Below, one piece after another: positions 11,825 to 23,200 of a stretch of DNA of 64,000 nucleotides; the first letter of the stretch is position 1; the number at the start of each line of letters is the position of its first letter. The position numbers and the translations under genes are program-made. The DNA is from Baffinella frigidus (Eukaryota > Cryptophyceae > Cryptomonadales > Baffinellaceae): positions 28,399-92,398 of the forward strand of contig MU646630.1 of NCBI GenBank assembly GCA_026770585.1, given 5' to 3'. The notes below the pieces were generated by a model. It did no database searches. It had not been told where the DNA came from and saw only the letters and a program-made list of their open reading frames with translations.

Positions 11825-12055
11825 GGTCCTTTCTACGGAAGGGCGTGTCGTTGGCATATGTTGGGGGCATTTGAAACCTAAAGGATCTAAAGGTATCTCC
11901 TTTTTTTCAGGTTGCCTTTACCCGGTTTCTGCTGCGATCCTTTGCACCGGGGGGGCTGGATGTGATCCGAAAGAAAACATGGCTTTTCTGCAGAACCAGT
12001 TCCAGTGTCCGCCTATGTTGGGAGCTCGAAGAACCTGGAGAACCTAAAGGATGTT
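11825..12055 (+). repeat. Two SINE-like repeat copies (family S)
   Basis: Copy one (11825-11894) contains TTTCTACGGAAGGGCGTGTC and GTTGGCATATGTTGGGGGCA, and ends in CCTAAAGGATCTAAAGG. Copy two (11938-12055) contains GATGTGATCCGAAAG, CATGGCTTTTCTGCAG and GTCCGCCTATGTTGGGAG, and ends in ACCTAAAGGATG. The same text recurs, in both orientations, at many places at 24, 35, 41 and 47-52 kb. The shared feature is a 3' tail of one to three CCTAAAGGA units. Confidence 0.75.
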
Positions 12056-12173
12056 ATGGCACCTGTCTGCGATGTTGGGCAGCAGGGATTGGTGCTTACG
12101 ACTGAGGAGCTGTGTGGCGCGTGTCATGCTTGCGACTCCGGAGCTCTGTGGCGCTTGTCCCCAAAATCACACC

Positions 12174-14655
12174 GTAAACCATAAAACCTGAACCCTCAAC
12201 TCTGAACCCTAAACCCTACACCCTGAACCCTAAACCCTAAACCCTCAATCCTGAACCCTAAACCCTAAACCCTAAACCCTAAACCCTAAACCCTAAACCT
12301 TAAACCCCAAACCCTAAACCCTGAACCCTAAACCCTCAACCTCAACCACAAACCCTTAACCCTAAGCCCTAAACCCTAAACTAAAACTCCTGAACCAAAA
12401 ACCCCAATCCCTGAATGCAGAACCCTCAACCCTGAACCCTGAACCCTGACCCCATACCCTACACCTTGAACCCCAGATGATCAACACAAAACACTTGACA
12501 CTAACAACTAACACTGAACCCCAAAAGCTACACCCTCAAACCTCAAACCCAAAATCGAAACACGAAACCCTAAACTCAAAGCCCCAAAACCTCATGTAGG
12601 GTTTAGGGTTCAGTGACGAATACATGTAAGAAAGAAATATACAATCCAAAGCCAACCGATTTGCATGCAAATATTTTCAGGCACACCTCAATGCTTCAAA
12701 GTCAACCGATTTTCATATAATGACTGTCATAAAAACGCAACGCTTCAGCCATAAAAAATAGTTGAAGTCGTTACTCTTTTGAAGCTTGTACGAAAAAACA
12801 CATTGAACCACCCTAAACCCTAAACACTGAAACTTAAACTTTGAAAAACCAAATTATACGCACCGAAGGCTGAACCCTAAACACTAAACCCTAAACCCTA
12901 AACCCTAAACTTTGAATCCTCCAACCTAAACCCTCAACCCTAAACCGTAACCCCTAAACTTTGAACCCTGAACACTCAACCTTCGACTCTAAACCCTGAA
13001 CCCTCAACCCTCAACCACAAACTTTATACCCTAGACCAAAACCCTGAACCCTAAACCCTGAACCCGAAACCCTAAAACCTAAACTCTTAACCCTACACCC
13101 TACACCCAAATCCCCAAACCCTCAACCACCGAGTCTATACCCTCAACCCTAAACCCTTAACCGTGCACTCTGCACCCTAAACCTTGAACCCTAAACCTTT
13201 AAAACTCTCAAATGTAAACCCTAAACCCTAAACCCTAAACCTTAAACCCTAAACTCTGAACCATCAACCCTGAACCCTGAACCCTAAACCTTTAAACCTG
13301 AACCCTACACCTAAACACAAAACAATAAACCCTAAACACTAAAACCTAAACAATAAACCCAACCCCTAAACCCTGACCCCTAAACCTTATATCCTGAACC
13401 CTGAAACCTCAACCCTAAACCCTAACACCTAAACCCTAAACCCTAAACCCTAAACCCCACAACTTCAACCCTAAACCCTAAACCCTACACCCTAAACCCT
13501 TAAACCTGAACCCTACACCTGAACACAAAACAATAAACCCCAAACCCAAACCTTACACCCTGACCCCTAAACCCTAAATACTGAACCCTGAATTCTCAAC
13601 CCTAAACCCCAACACCTAAACCCTAAACCCTAAACCCTAAACACCACAACTTCAACCCTAAACCCTAAACCCTACACCCTACACCCCAAACTTCTACACT
13701 TTGAACCCTCAAACCCCAACCCTATACCTTATAACCTGAACCTTGAATCTTCGACCCTTAAATCTTATCTGAAACTTATACCCTAAACCCTAAACCCTTA
13801 ACCCTGACCCCTAAACCCTCAAATCCAAATCACAAACCCAAACCTCCAGACCCTAAACAATGAAACCCATACCATGTGCCCTAAACTCTGAACCCTAAAC
13901 TCCTCGCCCCGAACCCTAAACCCTCAACGCTAAACCCTGAACCCCAAACCTTGATCCGATAACCTTCCACCCCAAACCCTCTCTCCTAAACCCTCAATAC
14001 CCAATCTAGACACCTACACCCAAAACCTTACAAATCATACCATCAACCCTAAACCCTAAAACCTCCACCTCTCCACCCTTCACCCTAAACCATAAACCCT
14101 CAATCCTAAGCCCTAAACTCTAAACCCTAAACCCTAAACCTTGAACTCTAAAACCTAAACCCGAAACCCTAAACTATGAACCCCAAACTATAAACCATAA
14201 AACATAACCTTAAACTCTATACCCTAAACCTCAAAGCCTCAAACCTCAACCCCAAACCCTCAACCCTCAACCCTCAACCGGAAACCCTCCACCCTAAAAC
14301 CTAAACCCTCAAACCTCAACCCCAAACCCTCAACCCTCAACCCTCAACCGGAAACCCTCCACCCTAAAACCTAAACCAACCGGAAACCCTCCACCCTAAA
14401 ACCCAAACCCTTAACCCTAAACACCAAATCTAAACACCTATACTCGAAACCATCAACCTCATACCATCAACCCTAAACCCTTAAACCTCCATCCTCTAGA
14501 CACACCTCCACCCTAAACCCTAAACCCTAAACCCTAAACCTTGAACCCTAAACCCCAAACCCTAAACCCGAAAGTATGAACCCTAAACTACAAACCACTG
14601 AAACCCAAATTCTATACCTAGTATACCCTGAACCTTAGAGCCTCAAATCTGATCC

Positions 14656-14687
<32 letters not shown>

Positions 14688-15002
14688 ACCATCAAATCTA
14701 AACCTTGAACCATCAACCTAAAAACCCAAAACCCCAACTCTAACCCCTCAATCCTAAACAATAAACCCTAAACCTTGCACCCTGAACCCTGCACCGTGAA
14801 CCGTACGCACACCATCGACCGTGAAATGTCAACCCTGAACCCTGAACCCTCAATCCCTCAACCCTGAACCATAAACCCCTAAACCCTTCAACCGCAACCC
14901 TACACCCTGAATCCCAACGCTCAACCCTGAGCCCTATCCGCTAAACCCCAAATATTTAATCCTCAACCCCAAACCATATACCGTCAACCCCAAACCCTAA
15001 AC
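12174..15002 (+). repeat. Long degenerate telomere-type CCCTAAA array (2.8 kb)
   Basis: This is the largest telomere-like block in the window, with CCCTAAA variants throughout. Exact CCCTAAACCCTAAA runs occur in places (for example around 12250-12300), and higher-order duplications occur (14230-14390, where a unit of about 80 bp containing CAACCGGAAACCCTCCACC repeats). A stretch of about 200 bp of unrelated AT-rich DNA at 12600-12810, with two copies of a CAAAG(C/T)CAACCGATTT motif, interrupts it. No gene can be placed in it. Confidence 0.95.
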
Positions 15003-15330
15003 GGAGGCAGCAGGAGGCGGTTCGCCCCGCGGCCGGCGAGCGCGGCTTCACCGCCCAGCAGCCTTCACCGAGAGGCTCGAATCATGGGCGTGGTTCACGA
15101 GCATCAGGACCCTCCCGCGGGCGTAAGGTCTTGGCAACAGCTTGCGTCCCCACCCAAACCTAGGATTTTGAACCGTCCACCACAAAAGTCATCAGGTCCA
15201 CTTTGGTTGATGGTCAAACTTCGATTCGAACGATTTTTTCGATTCGTACGATTTTTTTAGAGGATGTTGATGGCACCTGTCTGCGATATTGGGCAGCGGG
15301 GATTGGTGCTCACGATATAGGATCCAGTCC

Positions 15331-15533
15331 CTTAACCCTGCACCCTAATCCATAAACCCCGAGCCCTGAACCCTAAACCCTAAACCCTACACCCTAAACC
15401 CTAAACCCCTCTCCCTACCCCCCCCACCCTCAACCCTAAACCCTGAACCCTACACCCTGAACCCTAAACCCTTCACCCTACACCCCAAACCCTAAACCCT
15501 AAACCCTAAACTCTAAACCCTTAACCCTCACTT
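15331..15533 (+). repeat. Degenerate telomere-type CCCTAAA array
   Basis: Plus-strand CCCTAAA and CCCTGAA units with a short CCCTACCCCCCCCACC interruption. It is separated from the array ending at 15002 by about 330 bp of non-repeat DNA. Confidence 0.9.
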
Positions 15534-15816
15534 GACCCGCTCCTGTCTCTGAAGATGGGGGCTCGCGGGCCCTGGTTGCACGAGTGGTGCTGCCTCTCGT
15601 CATGGTGTTGGACTCTTCCCCCAATCTTGTCAGTCTGACAACGTCAGACCAAAGCGAAGACGGGAACATGTTGCCGGACAAGACGCCTCCTAGTTGGCGA
15701 TACTGCCTCGAGAGAAGCCTGATCGAAACCAACACGACCACCATGTATTCCCGGGGGATCCTTCCAGGCACGGGTTGGCCGAGGATTTGCGAAACGTCAC
15801 TTCTAGTTGGCTAATC

Positions 15817-15924
15817 TTATCCGGGGAAACCTATTTTTCTTTCATTTTATATTACTAACAAGAACGAATTGTGTAGTAATTTTCGTTGCCATCAAATGAA
15901 AGAAAAATAGGTTCCCCCCGATAA
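15817..15924. mobile_element. Foldback element, TTATCCGGGG type (copy 1)
   Basis: The termini are TTATCCGGGGAAACC and its complement ending in GATAA. The flanks are a direct repeat, AATC at 15813-15816 and 15925-15928. The interior carries part of the CAACGAAAATTACTACAC hairpin core found in several other elements. Confidence 0.85.
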
Positions 15925-15989
15925 AATCTCTGGCAACGTATGGCCGCTAAGTGGACCGGATGGTGTCCGGACGCGTCGGTGTGCTGTGT

Positions 15990-16048
15990 GGGTATCTAGG
16001 CTCTAAGGGCATCTAAGGACGCAAGGTTATGAGGACGTCGGCGTAGAT
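15990..16048 (+). repeat. Interspersed repeat T (copy 1)
   Basis: The text GGGTATCTAGGCTCTAAGGG followed by CATCTAAGGACGCAAGGTTA recurs almost unchanged at 44112-44172 and 63728-63793, on the other strand at 54050-54123, and as fragments at 17298-17320, 52440-52475 and 55083-55112. The function is unknown. Confidence 0.85.
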
Positions 16049-16423
16049 GCCTGCAGCGTTCAGATGCTGCTCAAGGCGTCTGGTGCACGACTGCGCGTGG
16101 TACGAGGTGTGTGGAGCTTCGAAGGTGGGCGGAAGTATCGCGTTCGGCCTGTGGGGCTTGAGGGGTGGGGGGGGGTTGGAAGCGGTATGCAATGGACTGC
16201 GAAGTTTCGTGCAGGGGTGGGGTGCGGGAGTCGACGAGGAAAAGGGTGCAGTCGGAGGCTTGTGAAACAAAGTAGGTGATTGAAGCACGTAGGAACAAAG
16301 GCCCTGCACGCGAAGTGCTCTCTCCTTGGACGACTCTCAAAACCAGAAGCTCCATATCCTGGCGCGGTCCATCTGTCCATCTGGTGCGGAGCTGGGCATT
16401 AGAATGTGTAGACGCCTCGCACC

Positions 16424-17153
16424 NNNNNNNNNNNNNNNNNNNNNNNNNNNNNNNNNNNNNNNNNNNNNNNNNNNNNNNNNNNNNNNNNNNNNNNNNNNNN
16501 NNNNNNNNNNNNNNNNNNNNNNNNNNNNNNNNNNNNNNNNNNNNNNNNNNNNNNNNNNNNNNNNNNNNNNNNNNNNNNNNNNNNNNNNNNNNNNNNNNNN
16601 NNNNNNNNNNNNNNNNNNNNNNNNNNNNNNNNNNNNNNNNNNNNNNNNNNNNNNNNNNNNNNNNNNNNNNNNNNNNNNNNNNNNNNNNNNNNNNNNNNNN
16701 NNNNNNNNNNNNNNNNNNNNNNNNNNNNNNNNNNNNNNNNNNNNNNNNNNNNNNNNNNNNNNNNNNNNNNNNNNNNNNNNNNNNNNNNNNNNNNNNNNNN
16801 NNNNNNNNNNNNNNNNNNNNNNNNNNNNNNNNNNNNNNNNNNNNNNNNNNNNNNNNNNNNNNNNNNNNNNNNNNNNNNNNNNNNNNNNNNNNNNNNNNNN
16901 NNNNNNNNNNNNNNNNNNNNNNNNNNNNNNNNNNNNNNNNNNNNNNNNNNNNNNNNNNNNNNNNNNNNNNNNNNNNNNNNNNNNNNNNNNNNNNNNNNNN
17001 NNNNNNNNNNNNNNNNNNNNNNNNNNNNNNNNNNNNNNNNNNNNNNNNNNNNNNNNNNNNNNNNNNNNNNNNNNNNNNNNNNNNNNNNNNNNNNNNNNNN
17101 NNNNNNNNNNNNNNNNNNNNNNNNNNNNNNNNNNNNNNNNNNNNNNNNNNNNN
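16424..17153. other. Assembly gap (N run)
   Basis: Every base is N. Frames reported across it are meaningless. The missing 3' exons of the lumen-protein gene (minus strand, last exon seen at 17836-17874) may lie here or just to its right. Confidence 1.
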
Positions 17154-17522
17154 GAAGAGGTGTTGGTGGGTCTGGCCACGGAGCCGACAGTTTACTTTAG
17201 CAGGCGGGGGGAGAGCGCGAAAAGTCAATAATCAACTTAAAGACTTCCGCGCTCCCGATCCTTCATGGCACCCGGGATCACTCGGGCGCCCTCTGTGCCC
17301 TGAGAGCCTAGATACCCACCCACCCACCGTGAGCGAGCGAGCCAGGTCAAACAGAGGTGATGTCCTGCGTGTGACGCTTGAGGCCACAATGCTAGCTTCG
17401 CACAGAGGAATGAATGGTGGGTGGAGGAAACTTTCTCGGGGATGGCGTGGGGCTTGATGCGTTGCGTGCGGTAGTCCCTGAGGGCGTTATTGGAACTCTG
17501 GAGGGTCGAGGGGGGGCGTGCT

Positions 17523-17699
17523 TATCCCTCAAGGGGCCATGCCCTCAAATTTGTCGGCCAAGAGGTCCTAGGCAGGTCTCGAGGGGGGGCGTGCTTATCC
17601 CTCAAGGGGCCATGCCCTCAAATTTGTCGGCCAAGAGGTCCTAGGCAGGTCCTAGGGCCCTACGGTAGGGTGTATGAGCCTACTGGGCACTTAAGGGAT
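17523..17699. mobile_element. Foldback element family B with internal tandem duplication
   Basis: The element has TATCCCTCAAGGGGCCATGC at the left and GGCACTTAAGGGAT at the right, with CCTACGGTAGGG and GGTCCTAGGCAGGTC inside. About 75 bp of the left arm is duplicated head to tail (17505-17577 and 17578-17650), which is unusual among the copies here. Confidence 0.8.
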
Positions 17700-17835
17700 G
17701 GGCAATCGCTCGCATGGTCAAGGAGTCTGGTTTCGGTTGGGGGGCTGGCTAACATCCTGGACTTGATCGCCCCCCCCGACATACGACTGTTCCTGGGTAG
17801 GCATCTCCCCAGACCCAGAATGGTGCGGGGGGTAC

Positions 17836-20066
17836 CTTGACTGCCTTGCGGAAGGTCTTGGCAAGCTCCTTGACCTGCGCGGAACAGGCCGAGCGTCACC
17901 ATTGCAAATAGTCTGCGCTAGACCAAAATAAACTGTCTGCCTCTGGGCCAAGATTGGAAACAGTCTGCGCCAGGCCAAGATCAATGCATCAGGCCCCACA
18001 TTTCCACCACGCGCTAGACCAAGCGCTTGGGCATCTGGTGGAGGAAACGTGGGGCCTGACGCACATCGATCGAGCACCCCTGCTCGATCGATGCGTGCTG
18101 CAGCCGTGCTCCGCGGATCCACGCGCGGCAACGCACGCGCTGGCAACCCTGCTTCCGCGGTTCTGCTCGCATGCCCCTCTCGTTGGAGAAGCAGTCCGTC
18201 TGGCTCGGCATCAACACATGAATGAAGTGTTGGCTCTTCTTTGATCAGGGGTTCTTCCAGGGCGTGGTTGGGGTCAGGATGTTCCAGGGGCAGGGGTGGG
18301 GGCCTGACCTCAGTCTGCTCATTGCTGGAGAAACCCTTGCCAATCTTCACCATGTCGTCCCCACCCTCGTAAAACTTGCGGAGGAAGCCCTGCCGCAACG
18401 CAACGTGGGGTACACGCTCAGATCTAATCCCGCCGAGTATTCATGATGAATACGATTTTGGTGTATCTTGAGGGGTATAAATAAGACAGTCGTCTATCTA
18501 GACTTCATTTAGAGCCTCAACATACACCACAATCGAATCGGAGATCCCCGAAATCGTATTCATTATGAATACTCGTCAGGATGAGATCCGTTGAGATGCC
18601 CAACCCCACCTCTTCGAGAAAAGCGTTGTCGCGAGACACATAACCTCCGACGGGGGCCTCACTCCTGGACCAACCACGCGACCTTGGCAACAAAACTCGA
18701 AGACCACACCGGCGACGATGTGAAGCTTGTGAGGGGCGGACCTGGATGTTTGCCCACTCGGTCTTGTCCATCTCCTCGTGATGGTCCGCCACACGCACCC
18801 CAATGTCCTGTGCCACGTGCGATAATTTAGGGGAGGGTTTCGGGGTGAGGGATTAGGGAGGGGACCCTGGGCAACGGAGAGGGCGAGAGGGCCTAGCTCT
18901 GTCTCAGTCTATTTCGGCTCCATCAGCGTCCATCTCCGAGTCACTGGTCTCCACACGCGCCTTAACGGTATGTGTGGAAGATTCAGATTTAATTAAAACA
19001 ACTATCTGAGGCTTCACCCCCTCGAACCATTGAAGCTCCGTAAAAGCGCTGGCACATATTACAGAGATTCTCGTCTACATCTAGCTATGCCTGAGTTCAT
19101 CTGGTCTCCTCACGTTGAGGAGACCGGATCATTTCCCGGGTCTGCGGTACAAATTCACCGGTTGAAAACGACGAGTCAACCCGACTGATGAGTCAACCCA
19201 ACCCGACTGGTTTGAAAACGATGAGTCAACCCGACTGGTTTGAAACCGACTGGTTTGAAAACGATGAGACCGACTGGTTGGAAACGACTGGTTTGAAACC
19301 GACTGGTTTGAAAACGATTCAAACCGACTGGTTTCAAAACGATGAGTGAACCCGACTGAGGCAGAGCTAGTGCATGCATTTCCCTGCGAGGAACTTGATC
19401 TCTGCAAGGCGTCACGGCAGAACCCTGGGACCCTCGCTTCCGCGAGAGTCGGGCGGCGAACAGGGCCGGGGCCAGGGCACGACCTTCCACTGCTTCTGGA
19501 ACATCAGGACTTGCTGGAGGAGCATCATGCCCTCCGGGAGCCCCCCGTCGCCGACATCCTTGGCCAGCACCGGCGCCGCGCCGAGCAGCACCGCCGCGCC
19601 CCCGAGCGCCACACCCAGCAACTCCCGGCGGTCTGGCGGCGAGAGGTGAGATGTGAGCACGTATAAAACAGGTGGTGGGTTTCAGCATACTTTCTTGTCG
19701 GGGGGAGGCAGAACAGGACCGTTTCGGCCTTCTAAAGCGCCAGGATCATGGCCGCAGAGCTTTTGAGAGGGCTGTCCCAGTCGCAAACTTTGGACACAAA
19801 TGCACCTCACACCAGATCCTAGCCATAACTATTCAGGATGATGGGCGCGAGCGGCCTTTGAAGGGGGCGTGGGACGGGGGCGGGGTAACACCAACAGAGG
19901 ATCGCGGCGAGTCGGTGGCCATCGAGACGGCAGCACACGCCGCAGAGGCTCCGGCGCGCATGCGGAGGGGTGGAGCGGCAGCAGCCTGGAACGCAGAGGC
20001 AGCGGGGAGCGCCGCGACAGAGAGGATCACCGCTGCCGCGGTGCGCCGGGACAAGAGAGGCGCCAT
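17836..20066 (-). CDS. Thylakoid-lumen photosystem II extrinsic protein, PsbQ/Psb31-like (3' partial)
   Basis: Proposed exons on the minus strand: 20066-19892, 19632-19484, 18807-18742, 18389-18309, 17874-17836. All introns are GT-AG and phases agree (1, 0, 0, 0). The N-terminus has a hydrophobic signal peptide ending in A-A-S-A-F-Q, the phenylalanine motif that directs proteins into red-lineage secondary plastids, then an Ala/Ser/Arg transit region. Exon 2 begins with D-R-R-E-L-L-G, a hydrophobic stretch and A-P-V-L-A-K-D, a twin-arginine thylakoid signal with cleavage site. The mature part is helical, with motifs FQKQWK, EWANIQGFLRKFY, GGDDM and ELAKTFRKAVK. These match my memory of the PsbQ-type four-helix bundle, including Psb31, of algal oxygen-evolving complexes. 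Lumen targeting is the firm part; the exact family is inferred. The last helix and stop are not found and may fall in or near the gap at 16424-17153. Start codons of this and the plus-strand gene are only 177 bp apart. Confidence 0.7.
18425..18584. mobile_element. Foldback element, TAATCC/GGATGA termini, in an intron of the lumen-protein gene
   Basis: The arms are GAGTATTCATGATGAATACGA and its complement, and the termini TAATCCCGCC and GTCAGGATGA. It is flanked by GATC direct repeats at 18421-18424 and 18585-18588. It sits inside the intron at 18390-18741. Confidence 0.8.
19165..19345 (+). repeat. Minisatellite (GACTGGTTTGAAAACGATGA-type units)
   Basis: Units of 14-29 bp built from CGACTGGTTTGAAAACGATG and AGTCAACC are reiterated. 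The tract lies in the intron at 18808-19483 of the lumen-protein gene. Confidence 0.9.
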
Positions 20067-20243
20067 GCTTGGATGAGAAAGTTTGTGGTGTTCACTTTTG
20101 AACGTAATCTACTTTGGTGTTCCTGAGGCGGGCCCGGCCTGGTGTAGACTTTAGGAGACGGCCACTTTTGGTCGACGACGACGGCCTTTCGTAGGCTCCC
20201 CTTGGGCCTTTCGCATAGGCTCAAACCACCCTTGCCTTTCGTG
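20067..20243. promoter_or_regulatory. Divergent promoter region between lumen-protein gene and hypothetical gene
   Basis: This 177-bp stretch separates the two ATGs (minus-strand 20066, plus-strand 20244), so both 5' UTRs and promoters must fit in or overlap it unless an upstream exon exists. I see no TATA box. The region has GTAATCTACTTTGGTGTTCC and a GGCCTTTCG motif that occurs once and again as GGGCCTTTCG at about 20208. Confidence 0.5.
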
Positions 20244-23200
20244 ATGAGGATGAAGATCGCGGCGGCCACTGGGGCGGCGCTTCTCTCCCTGGCGCTCATC
20301 GCGTCCGTGCTCCAGTCGGGGGGGAAGGCGCCGACGGAGATGATCATGGTAACCACCCATGGTCGCCAAGACGCCCCGCTCTGCCGTGCACCCTGAAGAT
20401 GCTGCCCTGAAGGCGCGAGTGGGTGGCGTTGCTGACGATGGTGTCCCTTTGCAGCCGTGGTACACTGTGATCTCGACGGGAGACGGCACTGGCCCGGAGT
20501 CGGTAAGACCCCCCCACAACAGGCCCGCGGTTGGAGAACATCAGAAAACCCACTCTCTGCAGAGGTTCCTTTGCTGCACATGCTCGCAGCGCAGGCGCTT
20601 GGGGTTGGTGATCCGGCTTGGTCAGAAACGGCAAGATTCGGCAACGTGGCTGACGCGCTGTACGGACAGGTGGCCAACTGGAAGGAGCAGCCGCCCGTGG
20701 CGTACAGCCGCCCGCCGACCAACACCTTCCAGGAAAACCTCAACCCTGAACCCTAAATCATAAACCCTAAAACCTAAACCTGAAAATCCAAACCCTGCAC
20801 CCTGCACCCTACGCCCTAGCACCCAAACCCTACCCCCTAAAACCTAAGCCCTAAACCCTAAACCCTAAACCAGGACCCGACAAAGTGGAACGGCGACCAC
20901 ACGCTGAACGGCGGCAACAAGGAGTGGAGCGAGGAGGATGCAGCCCTGCACGCGTACACGATGGAGTAAGTGCCCGGCCCAGACACCAGTTGTCGGGATC
21001 GTTGTCGGTCCTGTAGGTAGCTCCCCGGACCTCTCAGCAGGTAGGGTTGTGTTATCAGCAGAAAACTTATCACGCTATCCGCTGAGTGCTGATGGAGCGT
21101 TTGCGGTAATTGTTGTCCGTTTTGGACGTGCGGTTTTCCGGTTTCCCGGTTTTCATTTGTACCAGAAGTGTCCATTTAAAATGTTTTACGATCTTGGAGC
21201 AGCGCTCAAAGTGTCCTTGCGAGACGCGTGGCATGCTGCACCATTGACGCGCCTTGCTGCCTGCGCCCCGCGGCGCCGCGCGCACGCACGGCAGCACGTG
21301 CTCTGATGGCGAGAGCTGGCGGTGACGAAGATGGTGGTGGCGCTGACTGGGATGGCGCGATCGCGCAGGAACTGGCGCAACTCGATCCTCAACACCCAGG
21401 TGGATCGCCAGGTGCACAACTTCAAGCTCATGCACTCTCTGCAGCAACAGGCAGCGCTGGACAACTCGCCCGCCGCCGCTACCACCCTCCAGGTCAGATC
21501 CGTCGGCAACCCGCCTTGCTCATTTTCGCATCACGGTGTTGGCCTTGCGCCTCGGCGTGAAATTGCGATGCAGAAAGTTTTTTCGGGCATGAAGAAAGAC
21601 GCACGGCGTGCACTCTTTCGCGTCCAACCCCTTCACCCCCGCGGTAGGCGACGCAGCCCGTGAAGGCTTCGGGGGAGGAGAAGCAGCTTCGGCAGCTGAC
21701 CAAGGCGGTCGCGACGCTCACCAAGGCTGTTCTCGCGGAGCACCCGCACGGGGGGGCGCGCGCCGCCGCGTCCATTGGGGGCAAGGCCGCCAGCACTGGA
21801 CAGCTGCTGCAGATGGAGAAGAACAACGCTGCGATGATGCACAAGGTGCGTGCCGTGTCCGCAATCCAGTCAGCAGCCACCGGTGCCTTAGGGAAGCGGT
21901 CCATCTAAACTATTGCCGTGCAAATTGATCCTTTCGCCAGTAACGTGACCAATTTTGACCGGATATGCGAGTACGTTGGGCGCCACTCACTTTAAAGTGG
22001 TGTCTATGCCCATCACCGCAATCTTCGACACAGCCTCTGGCATTGCACTCGGTGTGTAGTCCTCCCAGAAGTCAACATCTTAGCAACATAGGCGTTTTCG
22101 CTTCTGCATCGTTACCACTCAAAAGGCTACGAGTCACTTCTTCCCCGGATATCCGGGGATAACGTGACCAACAATTGCTGACTGTTGGCTCGTTTCCAAA
22201 GAAACAATCCAACAATAAGTTTGGGAACGTTCCCGAAATGTTGGTTGTTGGCACGGGCTGAAGGTACGACGGTAAAACCACCCTATTTTGCAATGGTGTT
22301 GTCTTCGTTTCTGGGAGCGGAGTACAGCGCGGACCCGAGTCTGAGCCTCGTGGTCTGCTTCCGAGGCAAAAGGGGGTTTGGGGCCGAGGAACAGAAGCAG
22401 TGGTGCATCTGCCCTCCCCGCCTGTCCCTGAACTGAGCCCGAGCTTCCTGCAGTCGTGCTCTGTGATGAAACAACGATGCCACCCATCGCGACCTATATC
22501 AAATCCGAGATCACAACCAACATCACAACCAACATTATTCCTCAAACAACATTATTCTTCAACACTCAACCTTCAACCCGCATCCCTCATCCCCAAACCC
22601 TGAAACCTAAACCCTTGAACCTTAACCCTAAACCCTGGACCCTAAACCCTACGACCAAAACACTAAACCCTGAATCCCAAACCCTAAACCCCTAACCCTA
22701 AACCCTACTAAATCCTAAACCCTAATCGCTCAACCCTAAAGCCTAAAGCCTAAAGCCTAAACCCTAAAGCCTAAACCCTAAACCCCAAACCCTAAACCCT
22801 AAACCCTAAATACCAAACTCTAAATCCTAGACCTCAAACCCTGAACCCTAAACCCTAAACCCTAACCCCTAAACTCTCAACCCTAAACCCTAAAACCCAA
22901 ACCCTAAACCCTAAAACATAAACCCTAAACTCTGAACCCCCAACCCTAAATCTTACAACATAAACCCGAAACCCTAAAACCTGAATCCTCAACCCAAAAC
23001 CCTGAACCATACTCAACCCTAAAACCTAAACCCTAAACGCTGAACCCTAAACCCTAAACCTTACAATCCAAACCCTAAACCCTAAACCCTAAACCCTTGA
23101 CCCTCAACCCTCAACCCAAAACACTAGACCCTGAACCCTAAACCCTAAACCCCACACCCTAAACCCGAAACCCTAAACCCTTTACCCTAAACCCTGAACC

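Noticed and set aside
16071-17457. Long frames across 16424-17153, and one across 33831-34454
   Set aside because: They consist mostly of N and have no meaning.
18309-18389. CacyBP/SGT1-type C-terminal motif (L-R-K-F-Y-E-G-G-D-D-M)
   Set aside because: The exon joins in phase to upstream exons with a plastid and twin-arginine presequence and to a downstream helical exon, which fits a lumen PsbQ-type protein and not a cytosolic co-chaperone.
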